Shown in pieces: positions 1 to 11,700 of a DNA stretch of 64,000 nucleotides. The translations under genes were made by a program, and so were the position numbers. The stretch's first letter is position 1. Each line of letters begins with the position of its first letter. The notes under the pieces are model-generated. The model worked only from the letters and a program-made list of their open reading frames with translations. It had not been told where the DNA came from and did not search any database. Origin of the DNA: Leptobrachium leishanense (lineage: Eukaryota > Chordata > Amphibia > Anura > Megophryidae). The stretch is taken from positions 194,040,954-194,104,953 of the forward strand of contig CM019063.1 in the NCBI GenBank assembly GCA_009667805.1. The letters run 5' to 3'.

Positions 1-999
1 TTCTAGCCTCAGCCTGTTTTGTTCCTAGCCTCCAGTTGTTCTATGCTTTCAGTTGGTCTGTATCCCGTGTCTTGAATCTAGCCGCATTGTATCCAGATTC
101 ATTGTATGCTGTTCTGGTTTAGCCCTAGTTTGTTTTTGTTTTTTTTATGTCTGTCTTCAGGTCACATCCCGGTCAGGTATAGTCTTGTTTATTCCTCTGC
201 CTAGTTCTGTTTATGTCTGTCTACTTATAGTTACCCAGGTCCTTGGTTGTTTGTTTATGTTTATCTAGTTTTGTAATCATTGCATATTTTAATTCAGGTT
301 AGTCTGCCTGCTTGCCTTTTGATTTCTGCCCTGTTTGTAGCCCTGTATCTCCTATTGCTTTTGTATCTCAGTCTTCTGGTTTATTTCTATTGCTCAGGTC
401 TTTAGTGTCATATGTGTTCTGTTCTGGATTCCTTGCTGTGTATTTAATCTGTTGTAAATAAATCTCTTGTTTTATACTATTCAGTTATGTCTGTTCACTG
501 CTCAAGTAGCTCACACCCTTTCTGTACCACGTCAGGCCAGGCCCCACGTTACAGTTCCATAGTTAGTGCTGATGTTGCATATTGATATGTAATTGTTAGC
601 GCTAGGGGAAGTAAGTTTAACATCTGGCATCGATATTCCGATCCTGATGCTACAGTGAAGTGAAAAAGTTTTGCTGGCGCAATTTGCCGTCGGGTCACGC
701 AAGGCAAAATTTTAATACCTCCTAAAAGCTGGTGCTAAATGATTCTGCAAATGCAAGATCAATTAACCAACTAATTTAACCAACTCTAAACCCCCCCCTA
801 AAAATCCCATACTCACTTTTCATTCCACAGCAAAAGGGGTGGCCCGATCTGCCACTTCTTCTTGACGGGAGCAAAGTGAGACAAGAGAACAAATACTCGC
901 GAGAGCGAGGTCACGCAGAGCTTGCGGCCTGGAAGCACAAACCTGCATGGAGTCCTATGGACCCTGGGAGCGGATACACATAGCGACGCAGAAACGCTA

Positions 1000-1150
1000 C
1001 TGCGAGTATCAAGGAGGTTAGAGCTGTGTTCCGGGGCGAGGTGATGAGATAGCACCTTCCCTGGAATATGATGTTAACATGGGGACAGATAGGGAAAATC
1101 TGCAAGCGCATATTGTCCTGCTTACGGTCTCCATGTTAGCGTCCACAATG
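1000..1150 (+). repeat. Dispersed repeat, inverted partner of 4770-4925
   Basis: The stretch GCTGTGTTCCGGGGCGAGG and the following GGAATAT...TTAACATGGGGAC...GGGAAAA...GCAAGCGCA...TTAGCGTCC recurs in reverse complement at 4770-4925 with moderate divergence. It is a non-coding interspersed repeat, probably a MITE. Its full limits are not clear. Confidence 0.5.
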
Positions 1151-1451
1151 GAAATAGGACCCTCCTTTGTAATTTTTCAGACCATTCTTCTTTGCTATCT
1201 TCTCCAGCTTCCTTCTTTCCCTAAGCCTCTAAAACATTTTTTTTCCATTTGTCCCGTCCCACCTACTCACAACACCTAAGCAAGTAGTTCTTTTATGATC
1301 TCCCGGATCCTTCCGGGTATTTCATTCCATCGCTGTAATGCATTATTGTGTCATCTCACTCCACCTACATTTCACAAGATCACAGTTCATAATATATTTT
1401 CTTTTGTTTAATTTCTCCAATACAGCCAAATTACTTTTTTATAATATTATT

Positions 1452-1620
1452 TTTACACTTTATTTATGTAGCGCTAACATATTCTGCAATGCTGTGCAAC
1501 ATATTTAAAGAATGGGATATTATATTTGAACAGCAGACATAGCTTAACAATCATGATACAATATGAAAGGGAGACCCCATTCCCGATCTTACAATCAAAC
1601 AGGGAATAATATATGAGGTA
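1452..1620 (-). mobile_element. L2-like LINE 3' end fragment
   Basis: The plus strand reads TTTATTTATGTAGCGCTAAC...TTCTGCAATGCTGT, the reverse complement of the typical end 'tacagcgctgc..aatatgttggcgctttataaataaa' seen in the L2 copies ending near 39850 and 62030. The following GGGAGACCCCATTCCCGATC is compatible with the L2 3' UTR. It is a short 5'-truncated piece in P2RX2 intron 2. Confidence 0.45.
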
Positions 1621-1815
1621 GGCATGTACATATCATTACATGTCGTGTCGTGAAGTACTCTAGCTGGTGAGGTGTTCTGATCTGATACTCTCCCAACAGC
1701 CATTCTTCTACTCCAAAGATAACTTTTCTGACCTTTCACATCAATCTCCCTAATTTATATCACCTTGTAAGGTTCTGTTCCACTCTGGCCTAAATTAATA
1801 TTGTAATATACTTAC

Positions 1816-1966
1816 CTCTGGTGGCTTCACATACTCCGCTACATCCCAAATCCTCTTCAGTCCTCTATGTGCTTTGGATACAGAGACTCCTTTCACTTTA
1901 GTAATAACAGCACTTTCTGGCCCGCTTTCCTGTGCTTGATACCCCTTCTGAACTACAAACACATAC
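1816..1966 (-). CDS. P2RX2: P2X receptor subunit, coding exon 2 (P2RX2-like)
   Basis: Second coding exon of an ATP-gated cation channel subunit; 151 nt. On the minus strand a pyrimidine-rich acceptor ending TTTTTCCAG precedes 1966, and a GTAAGT donor follows 1816. The first G completes a Trp codon begun in exon 1, then 50 codons stay open. It encodes the end of transmembrane helix 1 ([10 protein letters not shown]), then the start of the ectodomain. ITKVKG carries the two lysines that in the P2X family contact ATP, and the exon ends with [12 protein letters not shown], the conserved WDV.(D/E)YV.P block at the usual exon boundary. [12 protein letters not shown] in exon 1 and GPES plus YVKPPE here favour P2RX2 over P2RX4, P2RX5 and P2RX6. 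A stretch between VKG and IWDV appears a few residues longer than in mammalian P2X2. Later exons lie outside the window. Confidence 0.85.
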
Positions 1967-2831
1967 CTGGAAAAAGAGATATTTTGCAGGTTATTTAGTC
2001 TCCGAGAGAATTAGGAGCCCATCCAATCTTTTCCTTTGATACCTATTACAATATACTTTTTTGGATTCCTTTTCCCCAGCACCTTTAGACATCTATGCTA
2101 CAAACATCTATTTCATTTTGGCACCTGCCTTGTCACTCATCGCGCTCTCCTCTTCTGCATTATTCCATGTATTGTGTAGCTTACTAGACACCTCTAAGCC
2201 CTTTGCCTTTCTGGGTTTAATACATCCTCTACTCATCTCCCTATGTATTTTTTGTGCCATAGCCTCACGCCATAATTTACTTCTTTTGAAGTTGCCTTTA
2301 AAATTCATTCCAAACCCAACCTTGCGGCTGTGCCCACACCATCCTCTGTCTGTCATCAATGTACCTTCATCACAGGAAGGCACATAGGATGCATGATGTG
2401 CTGAGGTACATCCTAATTCTGGGTTAATTTATGCTCTATGTCCCTACCTATACTTTTTGGATGTTCCTTCTCTGGTTGAAGTTAATTAATGGAAATTCGC
2501 CGTTTCTCAGTAGCCACTTGATTATGCCCAAGCACAAATGAGTATTTTCTTCTGAATTTTCTCAGGATTAGTTTGTAATTATTAACTGTTCCTTGGCTGC
2601 TCACACCAGTCACACGCATCAATTTCTGCGCTATGCTTCCATTTATACATTTTAGCTTCTCTTTCTACACATTTCTATACAAGGTACTTTTTGGATCTTG
2701 CTCTTCGCCGAGCTATATCCTTTGCTACCCACTTCCTTGCTAGTGTCCTTGTTCTACACCAGATTGTCTCCACTTTGCTCCTTATAAACATCAATTACCC
2801 AACATCCCACATGCCACCCTTGTTAACTCAC

Positions 2832-2974
2832 CACACAAAGTACACAATAATGAGCAGCTGAAGAAGCCTGTAAATGGTCCCCAGGTGACGATTCTTCACC
2901 ACAATCACTTTGGGTGTCTCGTACTCCCACAGTTGCCCAATCCATTGCAGAGTGTATTGTGCACAGCTTGTCAT
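2832..2974 (-). CDS. P2RX2: P2X receptor subunit, coding exon 1 (P2RX2-like)
   Basis: First coding exon of the same gene: ATG at 2974-2972, 47 codons plus 2 nt, then a GTGAGT donor at 2831-2826. The short cytoplasmic N terminus contains [14 protein letters not shown], the P2X signature Y.TPK (protein kinase C site) followed by a basic segment, then the first membrane helix [15 protein letters not shown]. The split Trp codon joins exactly to exon 2 across a 865-nt intron. The ATG is the only in-frame Met between an upstream in-frame stop and the signature, which fixes the start. The product assembles as a plasma-membrane trimer that opens to Na+, K+ and Ca2+ on binding extracellular ATP. P2RX2 identity rests on motif recall; membership of the P2X family is very secure. 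Confidence 0.85.
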
Positions 2975-3258
2975 GGGGCAGAATCCTTTTCGCTGGCACA
3001 GACTGGTGCAACACCTTGTGCCTGTAAAAATGGCAGTGCCAACGTAGAATATTCTTCTACAGGTTTATCCTGGTAGAGGAGAAATGGCCCCAGTTTGCCC
3101 AGCTCCAGTCGATGTTTGCTCATTGTCTGCTTGCTCTTACTGGAGATGTCTGTAAAGTAATTAGTGCTGATCTGGAATGATGGGAGAGTGAAGTCAGAGA
3201 GCAGAGGGGGCACTAAAGGATCAGGTCTTTTTACATGGCATTTGTGGATGATACTCAA
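2971..3258 (-). other. Open frame upstream of P2RX2, possible uORF
   Basis: A 95-codon frame on the minus strand ends at TGA 2973-2971, so its stop overlaps the P2RX2 start codon as ATGA. It has no family resemblance. If this stretch is transcribed as 5' UTR it would be an upstream ORF allowing termination-reinitiation. An alternative is that an acceptor near 3035 (TTTTTACAG on the minus strand) removes most of it. I treat it as non-coding unless shown otherwise. Confidence 0.25.
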
Positions 3259-4769
3259 CTGTCCTCTAGTGGAGAGTGGGAGAACCTCCTCCTACATTTA
3301 ATTGTTTATTCACTAAAAATACAATATAAGGTTATTAGCTTTATCTGTAGGAAGAAGCTGAGCCATGAATAAACATTAATTCTAGAATGCATATATGGAA
3401 TATATAGATAGATAATCTTTTATTTGTTGTGAAGAGCTGGCAGAGAACAATACAGCTAATCCTCATTACGCAAAAGGTGTAATAAATTCAAAACCCCTGT
3501 ATGGCGGATGCATGGTCATCACTGACACAGCACAGCAGTTTATCAAGATTCAGGGAGGCATGTTTCCTCTTGTAGAAGGGAACTAAAATGTAAAAATTAG
3601 GCCAAAACAGGGTTTCTTCTACATTCAGATCTTTAATAACCAGGAGTATAGTAGGAGCCATTCCATGTTCTGGAATGAATTTTTCTTTCAGATGTTTTGG
3701 GAGGTGCGGAATCAAATGCCCATTTAGAAAAAGCAACTATAGGTTAATTTATCCTTGTAAGTGGAGGTTTTGCACCAAAGTAGAAGGTCTTTAGCAATTT
3801 ATTACACATTGTTAAAGAAGGCAACACAGAGTCTTGTTTTGTGTGACGTTTGAGGTAAATTGGTTTACAGCCAAGTTCTGTTTTGTACATTAAGCTCCCC
3901 CCCAAAAACCAAGCTTGATGTCACTCATTTGTCTTATTGGAAACAAAAATCCATGAAACATCTAGGATAGGTTTGGGAAGTTTAAAACTTAATTGCTTTG
4001 AAATGTTCAACAATCTGATTAATTAATGTTTATGCAATTTTGTACATTAAACTACATTAAGCCATTTTCACACTATGGGCCTGTAAAAAAAGGGGACAGG
4101 GTACAAGTGACTAATACCTAACATTATGCCATGAAACTGGCTATAGATTTACCTCATACACGGTTATTCGGTTAGGATATGCGTGAGAGCTAGAATTGCA
4201 GTTACTATGGGGACAGAGGAAATACTGGTCATACTGGTTTTGCACCCGGAAAAGTCCAGGCCACTCCCCGTCCCTTGAAAGGGGTGCATTTTTCCCTAGA
4301 GGAAGGCACATGGCCTAAAGATAATCATATGAGCTAGGAGGGACTGGGAGTGTCCAAGGAGGAGCCTTTGAGTCTTGGTATAACCAGGGGCTCCTCTGCT
4401 CGCTCTCTGGCTACCTGCAAGCTCCAATACCACAATGAAAAGATTGGTAACATCAAAGTAACTGGGTGTACATATAGCATATGCTTTATTCATTAGGCCT
4501 GATGGGGTTTACTTTCCATTGTTATTACTGTAAATATATGTTGTACTAGTTTGTTCAGCCTCTAATAAATATTTTTGGATTGTAGAAAGCAAGGAGTGTA
4601 ATATCTGATTTTATACTCAGGGTTTAAGGTTATTAGTGTTATTTAGTATAAGATCGCTGCTAGATTGAGTGGGATTTTGTATAGATTTATAGCAATTACA
4701 TAACTGAATAACCTTCGTAAATATAATGATTTTGTAGCATTATATCATTTTTATTTTAGGGCCCTATTT
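3259..4769. other. P2RX2 upstream flank, no gene seen
   Basis: No exon, RNA gene or complete transposon was recognised. The sequence is AT-rich with short ORFs only and would include the P2RX2 promoter if exon 1 is the first exon. No convincing TATA box sits at a suitable distance on the minus strand. Confidence 0.3.
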
Positions 4770-4925
4770 CCTCGTTCACGCTAAAATGGGGACACTAATG
4801 GGGAAAACTTGCGCCTGCAGTTTTCCCCGTAGCATCCCCATTTTAGCGCGATATTCCAAAAGCAAGGGGCTAGCTGAGCTCCTCGCCCCGGAACACAGCA
4901 TTAACAGCGGAGTTACTTGCGGCAG
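4770..4925 (-). repeat. Dispersed repeat with internal hairpin
   Basis: Reverse-complement relative of 1000-1150. Within it, about 4782-4847 folds back on itself: CGCTAAAATGGGGA..CTAA.GGGGAAAACT pairs with AGTTTTCCCC.TAG.ATCCCCATTTTAGCG around a GCGCCTGC loop. This suggests a palindromic MITE or terminal part of one. Confidence 0.5.
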
Positions 4926-4986
4926 CAATTCCATGCATCCTTGATTTATATGCTGATCTGTCAATCTGTGTGGTTAAAGCTTGCCT

Positions 4987-5381
4987 ATCGTCCAGGGCAT
5001 TGGCGGCAGGGGGGGATCTGTCCCCCTAAGCGAGACCCATGGGCGCTTTGGGACATAAGATCTACAAAGCCTGTAGCCTATGATTCATGGTCCCCCGGGA
5101 CAAACACTCTGTCACTTATGTTTCTTGCAGTGACAGGAGGGCCCCTGGGGCCAGCTTAAGCACAGAATGGATGCTCTGAAGTGGACTCCTGACTCCCCCC
5201 ACCTCCCCAACCCACCCCTCTCCCCTTCCAGATTTCTTTTATATAAAATCGGTAGAAGAAATGGTACAATTTGTTGATAATCCGCTGGTTGAGTGCACTG
5301 TAGGATCACTATTGTCGTGGACAGCAGGCTCGCTGTCCACTGTATGTACTTGTTTCTTCTCAATAAAAATTAAAAAAAAAA
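4987..5381 (+). mobile_element. Short retroinsertion with poly(A) and 11-bp target duplication
   Basis: The direct repeat AAAGCTTGCCT occurs at 4976-4986 and 5382-5392. The segment between ends with CAATAAAAATT plus an A run. This is the mark of LINE-driven target-primed integration. The CT-rich stretch near 5185-5235 resembles an L1 3' UTR, so a 5'-truncated L1 tail is the likeliest source; a processed transcript is the alternative. No coding domain is visible. Confidence 0.65.
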
Positions 5382-5392
5382 AAAGCTTGCCT

Positions 5393-6596
5393 GCCGTATT
5401 TAAAGACGTTATCTTAGAATTAAGCACCAATAGAGTGATAAAATAGGGTGATATCAGAAATCTTTTAGATCTGAGGCACAGGTAATACACATATGCTAGA
5501 AATAATAGGGTGCAGTGGCAAAACTAACAGGGTCACAGTGGTCCCACTTGCGACCGGGCTCTGGCATCTGGGTGGGACTGCTCCCCCGGGTGGGGGAGAC
5601 AGGGAAACAGTCTCATCGAGCAAAATCTTTGCATAGAATAGAATATAAATCCTCTGTAGGAGTAAGCACAGTAAACAGCAAATCTCAGCTTTAGGAGGAG
5701 AGAAAATAAAAATATTTAAAGCAGGGTAATCCGAAAGTGGCGAAGTCCATGGACCAGTATCCGGGTCAGGAAGGAGGGAAAGACATCAGGAAGACAAGGT
5801 AAAGTCCACTTCAGCCCGTATCTCTCCAAGAAGCTAGGACAACAGGTCCATTAGTCTCATATTTTCTGGTTTGGGTGCGCAGAGTAATCGCACGGTAAAC
5901 AACTGTCCTGCATCCCTGGCTTGTCAGCAGCTCCCACGAAGCTCCGACATACGTCACAGCATGCGGTAGGCCAGAAGCCTCCAAGAGTAGTAGGCCCCGG
6001 GGAGGACAACGCATCCTGGTCAGAGAATCTCGTAGCTGCCCAGACGCCACAGACCGCGGAACATCACCATCACACGGACTACAGAGCTCCCCCTCAGGCA
6101 AGGGGTCCAGGGATGGCTCCTCAACTGGGTCCCCAGGGCCAGCATCACAGCTCGTGTCTTCCTTGGAGAGCCGCTTGACATCCACGGAGCCAGGAAGCAG
6201 TGACAGCTAGGGTTCCTTCGCACCCTCCAGCTGCGGCATCCTGCAGGCCCACAGCACCTCCATCATGACATTTTCCACCATGTACCTCTGGTAAGTAGAC
6301 TGTCTTCATCTCCTGACAGCATTTCCATGCATGCGTCTAGGGCCCGCAGCACAGCCTCAACACTCTAAAAGGAGAAGACGAGCCGCTCCGCAGGCCTCCC
6401 GCACAATCATCCGCCGTCTCTTCTTCACAGTCAGCAGTGACGGCTTGGAGATGTGGGCCCAACATCTCTTCAGCCTGTTTCATAGTTCCCCACTGGGAAC
6501 GTAGTCGTCAAAGAGGATGGGGAGTATCAGCAAGGGATCTGCTGGAAAACAAGCTGCAAGATGGCCACCGGCAAAGAGCCTCTGACAACGGCAGCG
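5393..6596. other. Non-genic stretch, possible L1 5' region on minus strand
   Basis: No gene is supported. A 124-codon minus-strand frame at 6185-5811 has no recognised domain. The flank immediately left of the hAT insertion (6480-6596, including 'gatggccaccggc') together with 12274-12463 on the other side resembles the GC-rich 5' leader of the minus-strand L1 at 27.7 kb, ending in GCCACGCCCCCC. So the hAT may have landed in an L1 leader. At 5514, CAGTGGCAAAACTAACAGGG resembles a hAT end but has no partner. Confidence 0.3.
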
Positions 6597-6934
6597 TCTA
6601 GGACTAGGGATGAGCTGTTTGGTTCGAAGTTCGATTCGAACATCGCATGTTCGCGAACTATGAACATTTCCGCGTGTTCGCCACATGTTCGCCCACAATG
6701 CACCACAATGGACCACAATGCACTTTTTCACTGGCCTGAAGCTTGTAATTGGCTACAGCCTTGCACCTGATCACAGGTCAGGTGCAAGACAGGTTCAAGA
6801 CTATGCCAATCACGGCTCAGAGTCCTGATTGGGCAAATTTTGCCCAATCATGGGCTCACAGAGCTAAGTCCCGCAGCACACTATATAAGGCTTCACACAG
6901 CGCTTCAGCACGTGTTTGAGAGGAGATTGTTCTC

Positions 6935-7390
6935 GTGTTAGTGTGTGTTCTCACTGCCAGTCTGCCACCAGCTACTGGGGGGGTCTCAATTCTACAAAAT
7001 ATTTGGGAATTGTTCTAATCTGTGTGTTCTCACTACCACCAAGTATTTTGGGGGGTCAGTAATTTCTACAAAATATTTGGGAATTGTGCTAATCCGTGTG
7101 TTCTCACTGCCACCAAGTATTGTGGGGGTCTCATTTCTACAAAATATCTGGGAATTGTGGTAATCTTTGTGTTCGCACTGCCAGCAGCAATTGTGGGGGT
7201 CTCATTTCTACAAAATATCTGGGAATTGTGTTAATCTGTGTGTTCTCACTGCCACCCATCAGGGGGTCTCACTGATTTATAGGAGGTTTCTGGGAATTGT
7301 AATCTGTGTCTTGTCACTGGCTGCAAGCTATCGGGGTGTCTCACTGAGTTATACCAGAGTTCTGGAAATATTTAATCTTTAAACCAGATT
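6935..7390 (+). repeat. Tandem repeat in hAT 5' region, about 60-70 bp unit
   Basis: Units of TGTGTTCTCACTGCCACCA...GGGGGTCTCA.TTCTACAAAATAT.TGGGAATTGT..TAATC recur about six times. They lie between the left terminus and the transposase start, so they form the leader. Subterminal repeats in hAT elements commonly serve as transposase binding sites; that role is inferred here. Confidence 0.8.
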
Positions 7391-7418
7391 TGAATCAGAG
7401 TTCTGTATATCACTCACC

Positions 7419-10400
7419 ATGTCAGAAACACCAAAAAGGACAGGCAGACGCTCCCAGGCACAGATAAGAGGGCAAGCAGACTCTGTGTCGGGAGGCTGTG
7501 CCTCTGGTCATCGTGGACGTGGTGCATCCTCTGCAGGGGCACGCTTGTCCTTTCTAACTGGTGCTGGCCGTCTTAAGCAGCAGCAACATACAGAGGATTT
7601 GGTGGATTGGCTAACCAGGCCATCCTCATCCTCCGAGTCCTCTGCCAGCCAGGCTTGTAGTGATTTACAGTCCACCTCAGCTGCCGAAGCATCTAATGCA
7701 GCCTCCATGTCCACAGCTACTCCTGCCGTAGCCTCACTATCACACACGGAGGAGTCAGCTGAATTGTTTGACTATAATGACAGTGACATGCTGCTTGAGG
7801 ATGTGCAGCAACTACAGTGCTCTGATTCAATCTCTGAGGTTGAGGAAGGGAGTATAATGAACCTAGAGGAAGGGGGTGCCAGTGACACACAAATAACTGG
7901 CACTCATGTTGCCCCAGCAGCTGCAGCATACTGCCAAGTTGGCTCCAGTGACGCCTCGAGGAGATGGGGGTGATGACAATGATGAGGTCACTGACTCCAC
8001 CTGGGTACCTGGTCAAACAGAGGAGTCAAGTGAGGAGGAGGAGGCACAACAAACACAAGGCACAACATCCTCTATGACCAACCGTAGCACTAGCCAGTCC
8101 GAGGCATCAGATGTCAAAGCTGCTCAGGTGCAGAGCGCTGTTGTCTCAAAGTACACATCCAGGAACTCTGCTGTCTGGGAGTTCTTTAAGAAATGTACAG
8201 CAGACCGCACCGTTGCTATTTGTAACCTATGTCAGATGAGGCTCAAGCATGGGAAAGACACCGGACGCTTGGGTACCAAGTGCTTGAGGCGACATATGAC
8301 CACCTGCCATGCATCCCGTTTTTCACAAAACTTTGCGGAGGTCCTCCTCACCTGTCTCTACCCCCACTATATGTCCTGCCATGTCATTGACTCCAACCTC
8401 CACTGACAGGGGTGATGCTACAGTAATGGATGTACCAGGTCCTTCCTCACAATGTGACAGCATCCCATCACCTTGAATATGCCGTGCAATTTTGGGCACC
8501 TGTCTTAAAAAAAGATATTATAGCGCTAGAAAAGGTGCAGAGACGGGCGACTAAATTAATAAGGGGAATGGAAGGGTTAAGTTATGAGGAAAGACTAATA
8601 AGCTTAAACCTGTTTAATTTAGAGAAACGGCGCCTTAGAGGGGATCTGATAACCTTATATAAATATATACGGGGCCATTATCAACCATTGTCTGATAACC
8701 TATTCATTAACAAGTCTATACACAGGACGAGGGGACATCCATTTAGACTGGAAGAAAGAAAATTTAGCTTAAAGCATAGGAAGGGTTATTTTAGCGTGAG
8801 AAAAATAAAGTTGTGGAATTCTCTGCCTGTTGAGGTGGTTGGGTCAGAGTCTGTACAGACTTTTAAAAAGCGACTGGATGACTTCCTGCAGACACAGAAT
8901 ATTAAGGGTTATAATATTTTATATGTGGGTAAAAGCTTCTTGATCCAAGGAGAAATCTGACTGCCATTCTGGGGTCAAGAAACTATTTTTTCCCAGTATG
9001 TTGCATATTGGCAAGCATTTCAGACTGGGTTTTTTGCCTTCTTTTGGATCAACAGCAGTAGGTTATGTGGGAGAGGCTGAACCCGATGGACGCATGTCTT
9101 TTTTCAGCCTATATAACTATGTAACTATGAAGATTTACGCAGTCAGATTACGTTGCCCCAGCTGCTGCAGCGTAAGAAAAAATATAGTCCCAACCATCCC
9201 CAAGCACAGCGTCTAAATGCCAGCTTAGCAAAATTACTCGCATTGCAGCTGCTGCCTTTTCAGCTGGTGGACTCTGCTCCCTTCCGTGAATTTGCTGAAT
9301 GTGCTGTACCACAGTGGCAGGTTCCAAATGCCATTACTTTTCATGGAAGGCCATTCCAGCACTATACCAGCACGTGGAAGACAATGTTATTGAGTCATTG
9401 GGAAAGGCAGTCAGCAGCAAGGTGCATGTGACTTTAGACACGTGGTCCAGCAAGCATGGACAGGGCCGTTACATTTCCTTCACGGCACACTGGGTAACTC
9501 TGGTTGCAGCTGGGAGGGATCCAAGACGGGGCTCTGTGCTGGAGCTTGTTCATCCAACACGCCTCCAGAAAGCTGCTTGTATGAGGTCTGTCTGCCCAAC
9601 CACCACCTCTCCCTCTTCCTCCTCCTCCTCGGTCTCTGGCGAAGTGGCAGTTAAACCGAGTTTAAGTGGCAGGGGCTACGCAATGGCTCAAGCAAAAAGA
9701 TGCCATACTGTGCTTGAGCTGGTTTGTTTAGGGGACAGGAGCCACACCGGGCCAGAAATTCTGTCAGCTCTGCAGGGGCAGGTGCAGAGATGGTTAACAC
9801 CATGCCAGCTTCAGCTGGGAATGGTCGTCTGTGATAATGGCAGCAACCTTCTCTCCGCCCTACGCCTGGGTAAGTTGACGCATGTACCATGCCTAGCACA
9901 TGTCCTAAATCTGGTGGTATAGCATTTCCTAACCAGGTACCCAGGGCTGGCAGAGCTTCTCAGCCAGGCCAGAAAAGTCTGCAGCCACTTCAGACGGTCA
10001 TTCCCAGCAAGTGTTCGCCTGGCAGAAATTCAAAGAGAATTCCACCTTCCCACAAACAGTCTGATCTGTGACATGCCCAACAGGTGGAACTCGACATTAG
10101 CAATGCTGCAGCATCTGCACAAGCAGCAGAGGGCCATCAACGAGTACCTTTGTGAGTATGGCAGAAGGACAGGTTCAGGTCAACTTGTTTTTTTCCCCCC
10201 TGCAGTGGCTGATGATCAAGGATGCATGCACTGTACTGTCACCATTTGAGGAGGCAACGAGGATGGTGAGCAGGGACAGTGCATGCATCAGTGACACAAT
10301 TCTTTTAGTGTTTCTACTGGAGCACACTCTGCGGGGAATTATAGATGTGGCTCTAGAGGCAAAGCAGTGGGAGGAAGAGGAGGCCTTCCCTAGCTCTGAA

Positions 10401-11325
10401 GGCCCCAGTCTTTCGGCATACAGCATTCCTGCGGGTCCTCAGATCAGACAGGAGGAGGATGAGGAGGAGGAGGAATATTTAAGTAGTGGGGGCATTGAAG
10501 GTGGGGATTCCTCAAGGGAGGGTTTTGTGTGCACAGAAACACAAGGACTAGTACGTGGCTGGGAGGAGGAAGTGCACGATGGGGTCATCCTCCTCATTGA
10601 CCAGGAAGACTCAGAAGCTAATGCCACCTCCAACCTACGCTGCATGGGCTCCCTTATCCTGCAAAGCCTGGTGAAGGACCCCAGGATTCGTGCTATCAAG
10701 GAAAGGGATCATTACTGGTTGGCAAGCCTTCTTGATCCACGATACAAGGGTAAAGTTGCAGAGCTCATCCTGCCCGCACAGAGGGAGCACAGGATGAAAA
10801 AACTTGAAGACGCTCTAAAGCGACACTTGTGTAACACCTTTCCAGGCACTGGTAGGTTACCAAGTGACGACACAGGTGCTTCTGAGGCTGCGGATGATCA
10901 GAGGAATAGAGGTGAAGGCCGAGGCCGCTTGACTGATGCCTTTTTACATTTTTTTAGTCCACGACGCCCAGGGACAACGCCCAGGGACATCAAATGTAGG
11001 CACCCATTGCCAGCGTCTTCACTGTATGGTGCAGGACTACCTTGGGGCAAGAGCAGACCTGGATACCTTTCCAGCAGATGATCCACTGGGTTACTGGGTG
11101 TTGAGATTGGATCACTGGCCAGAATTTAGCCAATATGCTATGCAGCTACTAGGTTACCCTTCATCCAGCGTGCTTTCTGAAAGGACGTTCAGTGCCGTTG
11201 GAGGTTTTGTCACAGACAAAAGAGTGCGTCTGTCCACCGACTCTGTAGACCGGCTGACATTTATAAAAATAAATCAGTCCTGGATCAGCAGCTATCAATC
11301 CCCCGATGCTGACGTAAGGGAATAG
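7419..11325 (+). pseudogene. hAT transposase (BED zinc finger type), frameshifted and interrupted
   Basis: Pieces in different frames spell one hAT transposase. From 7419 there is an acidic, Ser-rich leader (MSETPKRTGRR). A frameshift falls near 7906-7973. A BED zinc finger follows at about 8161-8320: WEFF, then CNLC.M..KHGK and a LRRHMTTCH pair of histidine and cysteine ligands. The frame is cut by a CR1 LINE at 8475 and resumes at about 9129 (EDLRSQITLPQL). Then come VHVTLDTWSS (first catalytic Asp), VVCDNGSNL (second Asp) and PCLAHVLNLVV (CxxH). An acidic insert precedes the C-terminal dimerisation block YPSSSVLSERTFSAVGG...LS.D.V..L.FIK.N, with the expected Glu in SERTFS. At least three frameshifts or stops besides the CR1 make it inactive. 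Confidence 0.88.
8475..9128 (+). mobile_element. CR1 LINE 3' end, 5'-truncated, inserted in hAT transposase
   Basis: An open frame from about 8478 encodes the C terminus of a CR1 reverse transcriptase: LEYAVQFWAPVLKKD, LEKVQRRATKLI, YEERL..LNLF.LEKRRLRGDLI, HPFRLEERKF, WNSLPVEVV, FKKRLDDFL. It ends in the GATGGACGCATGTCTTTTTTC tail and a short repeated AACTATGTAACTATG, the frog counterpart of the CR1 3' microsatellite. The hAT coding sequence continues on both sides, so this is a nested insertion. The frame is unbroken, so the copy is young compared with its host. Confidence 0.9.
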
Positions 11326-11366
11326 ATCGGGGATCTCTTCTGCATTCACAAAACCTCCACCACTGA

Positions 11367-11700
11367 ACTCTTCCACAATACCACAAAAGGGTTACGGTGT
11401 GAAGGCACTTGCTGCCACCAAAGGCACAATATTTGGGTGCACTGCCACTGACGCCTATATTGCCAGATTCATATTTTAATATTGGACTGCAGGGTCCAAC
11501 CCTGCACTCTTCCACAATACCACAAAAGGGTTACAGTGTGAAGGCACTTGCTGCCACCAAAGGCACAATATTTGGCTGCACTGACGCCTATATTTCCAGA
11601 TTTATATCTTTGAACCGCAGGGTCCAACCCTGCACTCTTCCACAATACCACAGAGGGGATACGGTGTGACGGCACTGTTGCCGACACTAAAGGCCCAATT
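11367..11700 (+). repeat. Tandem repeat in hAT 3' region, about 130-140 bp unit
   Basis: Two and a half to three copies of CTTCCACAATACCACA.A.GG.TAC.GTGTGA.GGCAC...GCACAATATTTG...CAGGGTCCAACCCTGCACT. It follows the transposase stop and precedes the right terminus of the hAT, matching in layout the array behind the left end. Confidence 0.8.

Larger units (their letters stand above)
1..1815 (-). other. P2RX2 intron 2 (partial), repeat-rich
   Basis: This lies downstream of the P2RX2 exon 2 donor on the minus strand. No exon 3 was recognised, so the gene continues past the left edge. Positions 1 to about 557 are T-rich with tandem-like TGTCTGT/TTTATGTCTG motifs and an AATAAA near 458, possibly a retroelement LTR or 3' tail, but no partner LTR is in the window. 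Positions 600-1150 hold a dispersed repeat related to 4770-4925, and 1452-1620 looks like an L2 3' end. Confidence 0.4.

Noticed and set aside
1..557. Endogenous retrovirus LTR
   Set aside because: TG-rich pyrimidine sequence with AATAAA is suggestive, but no pair, primer binding site or gag-pol is present.
2823..3014. 63-aa minus-strand frame at P2RX2 exon 1
   Set aside because: It is out of phase with the P2X signature and runs through the splice donor.
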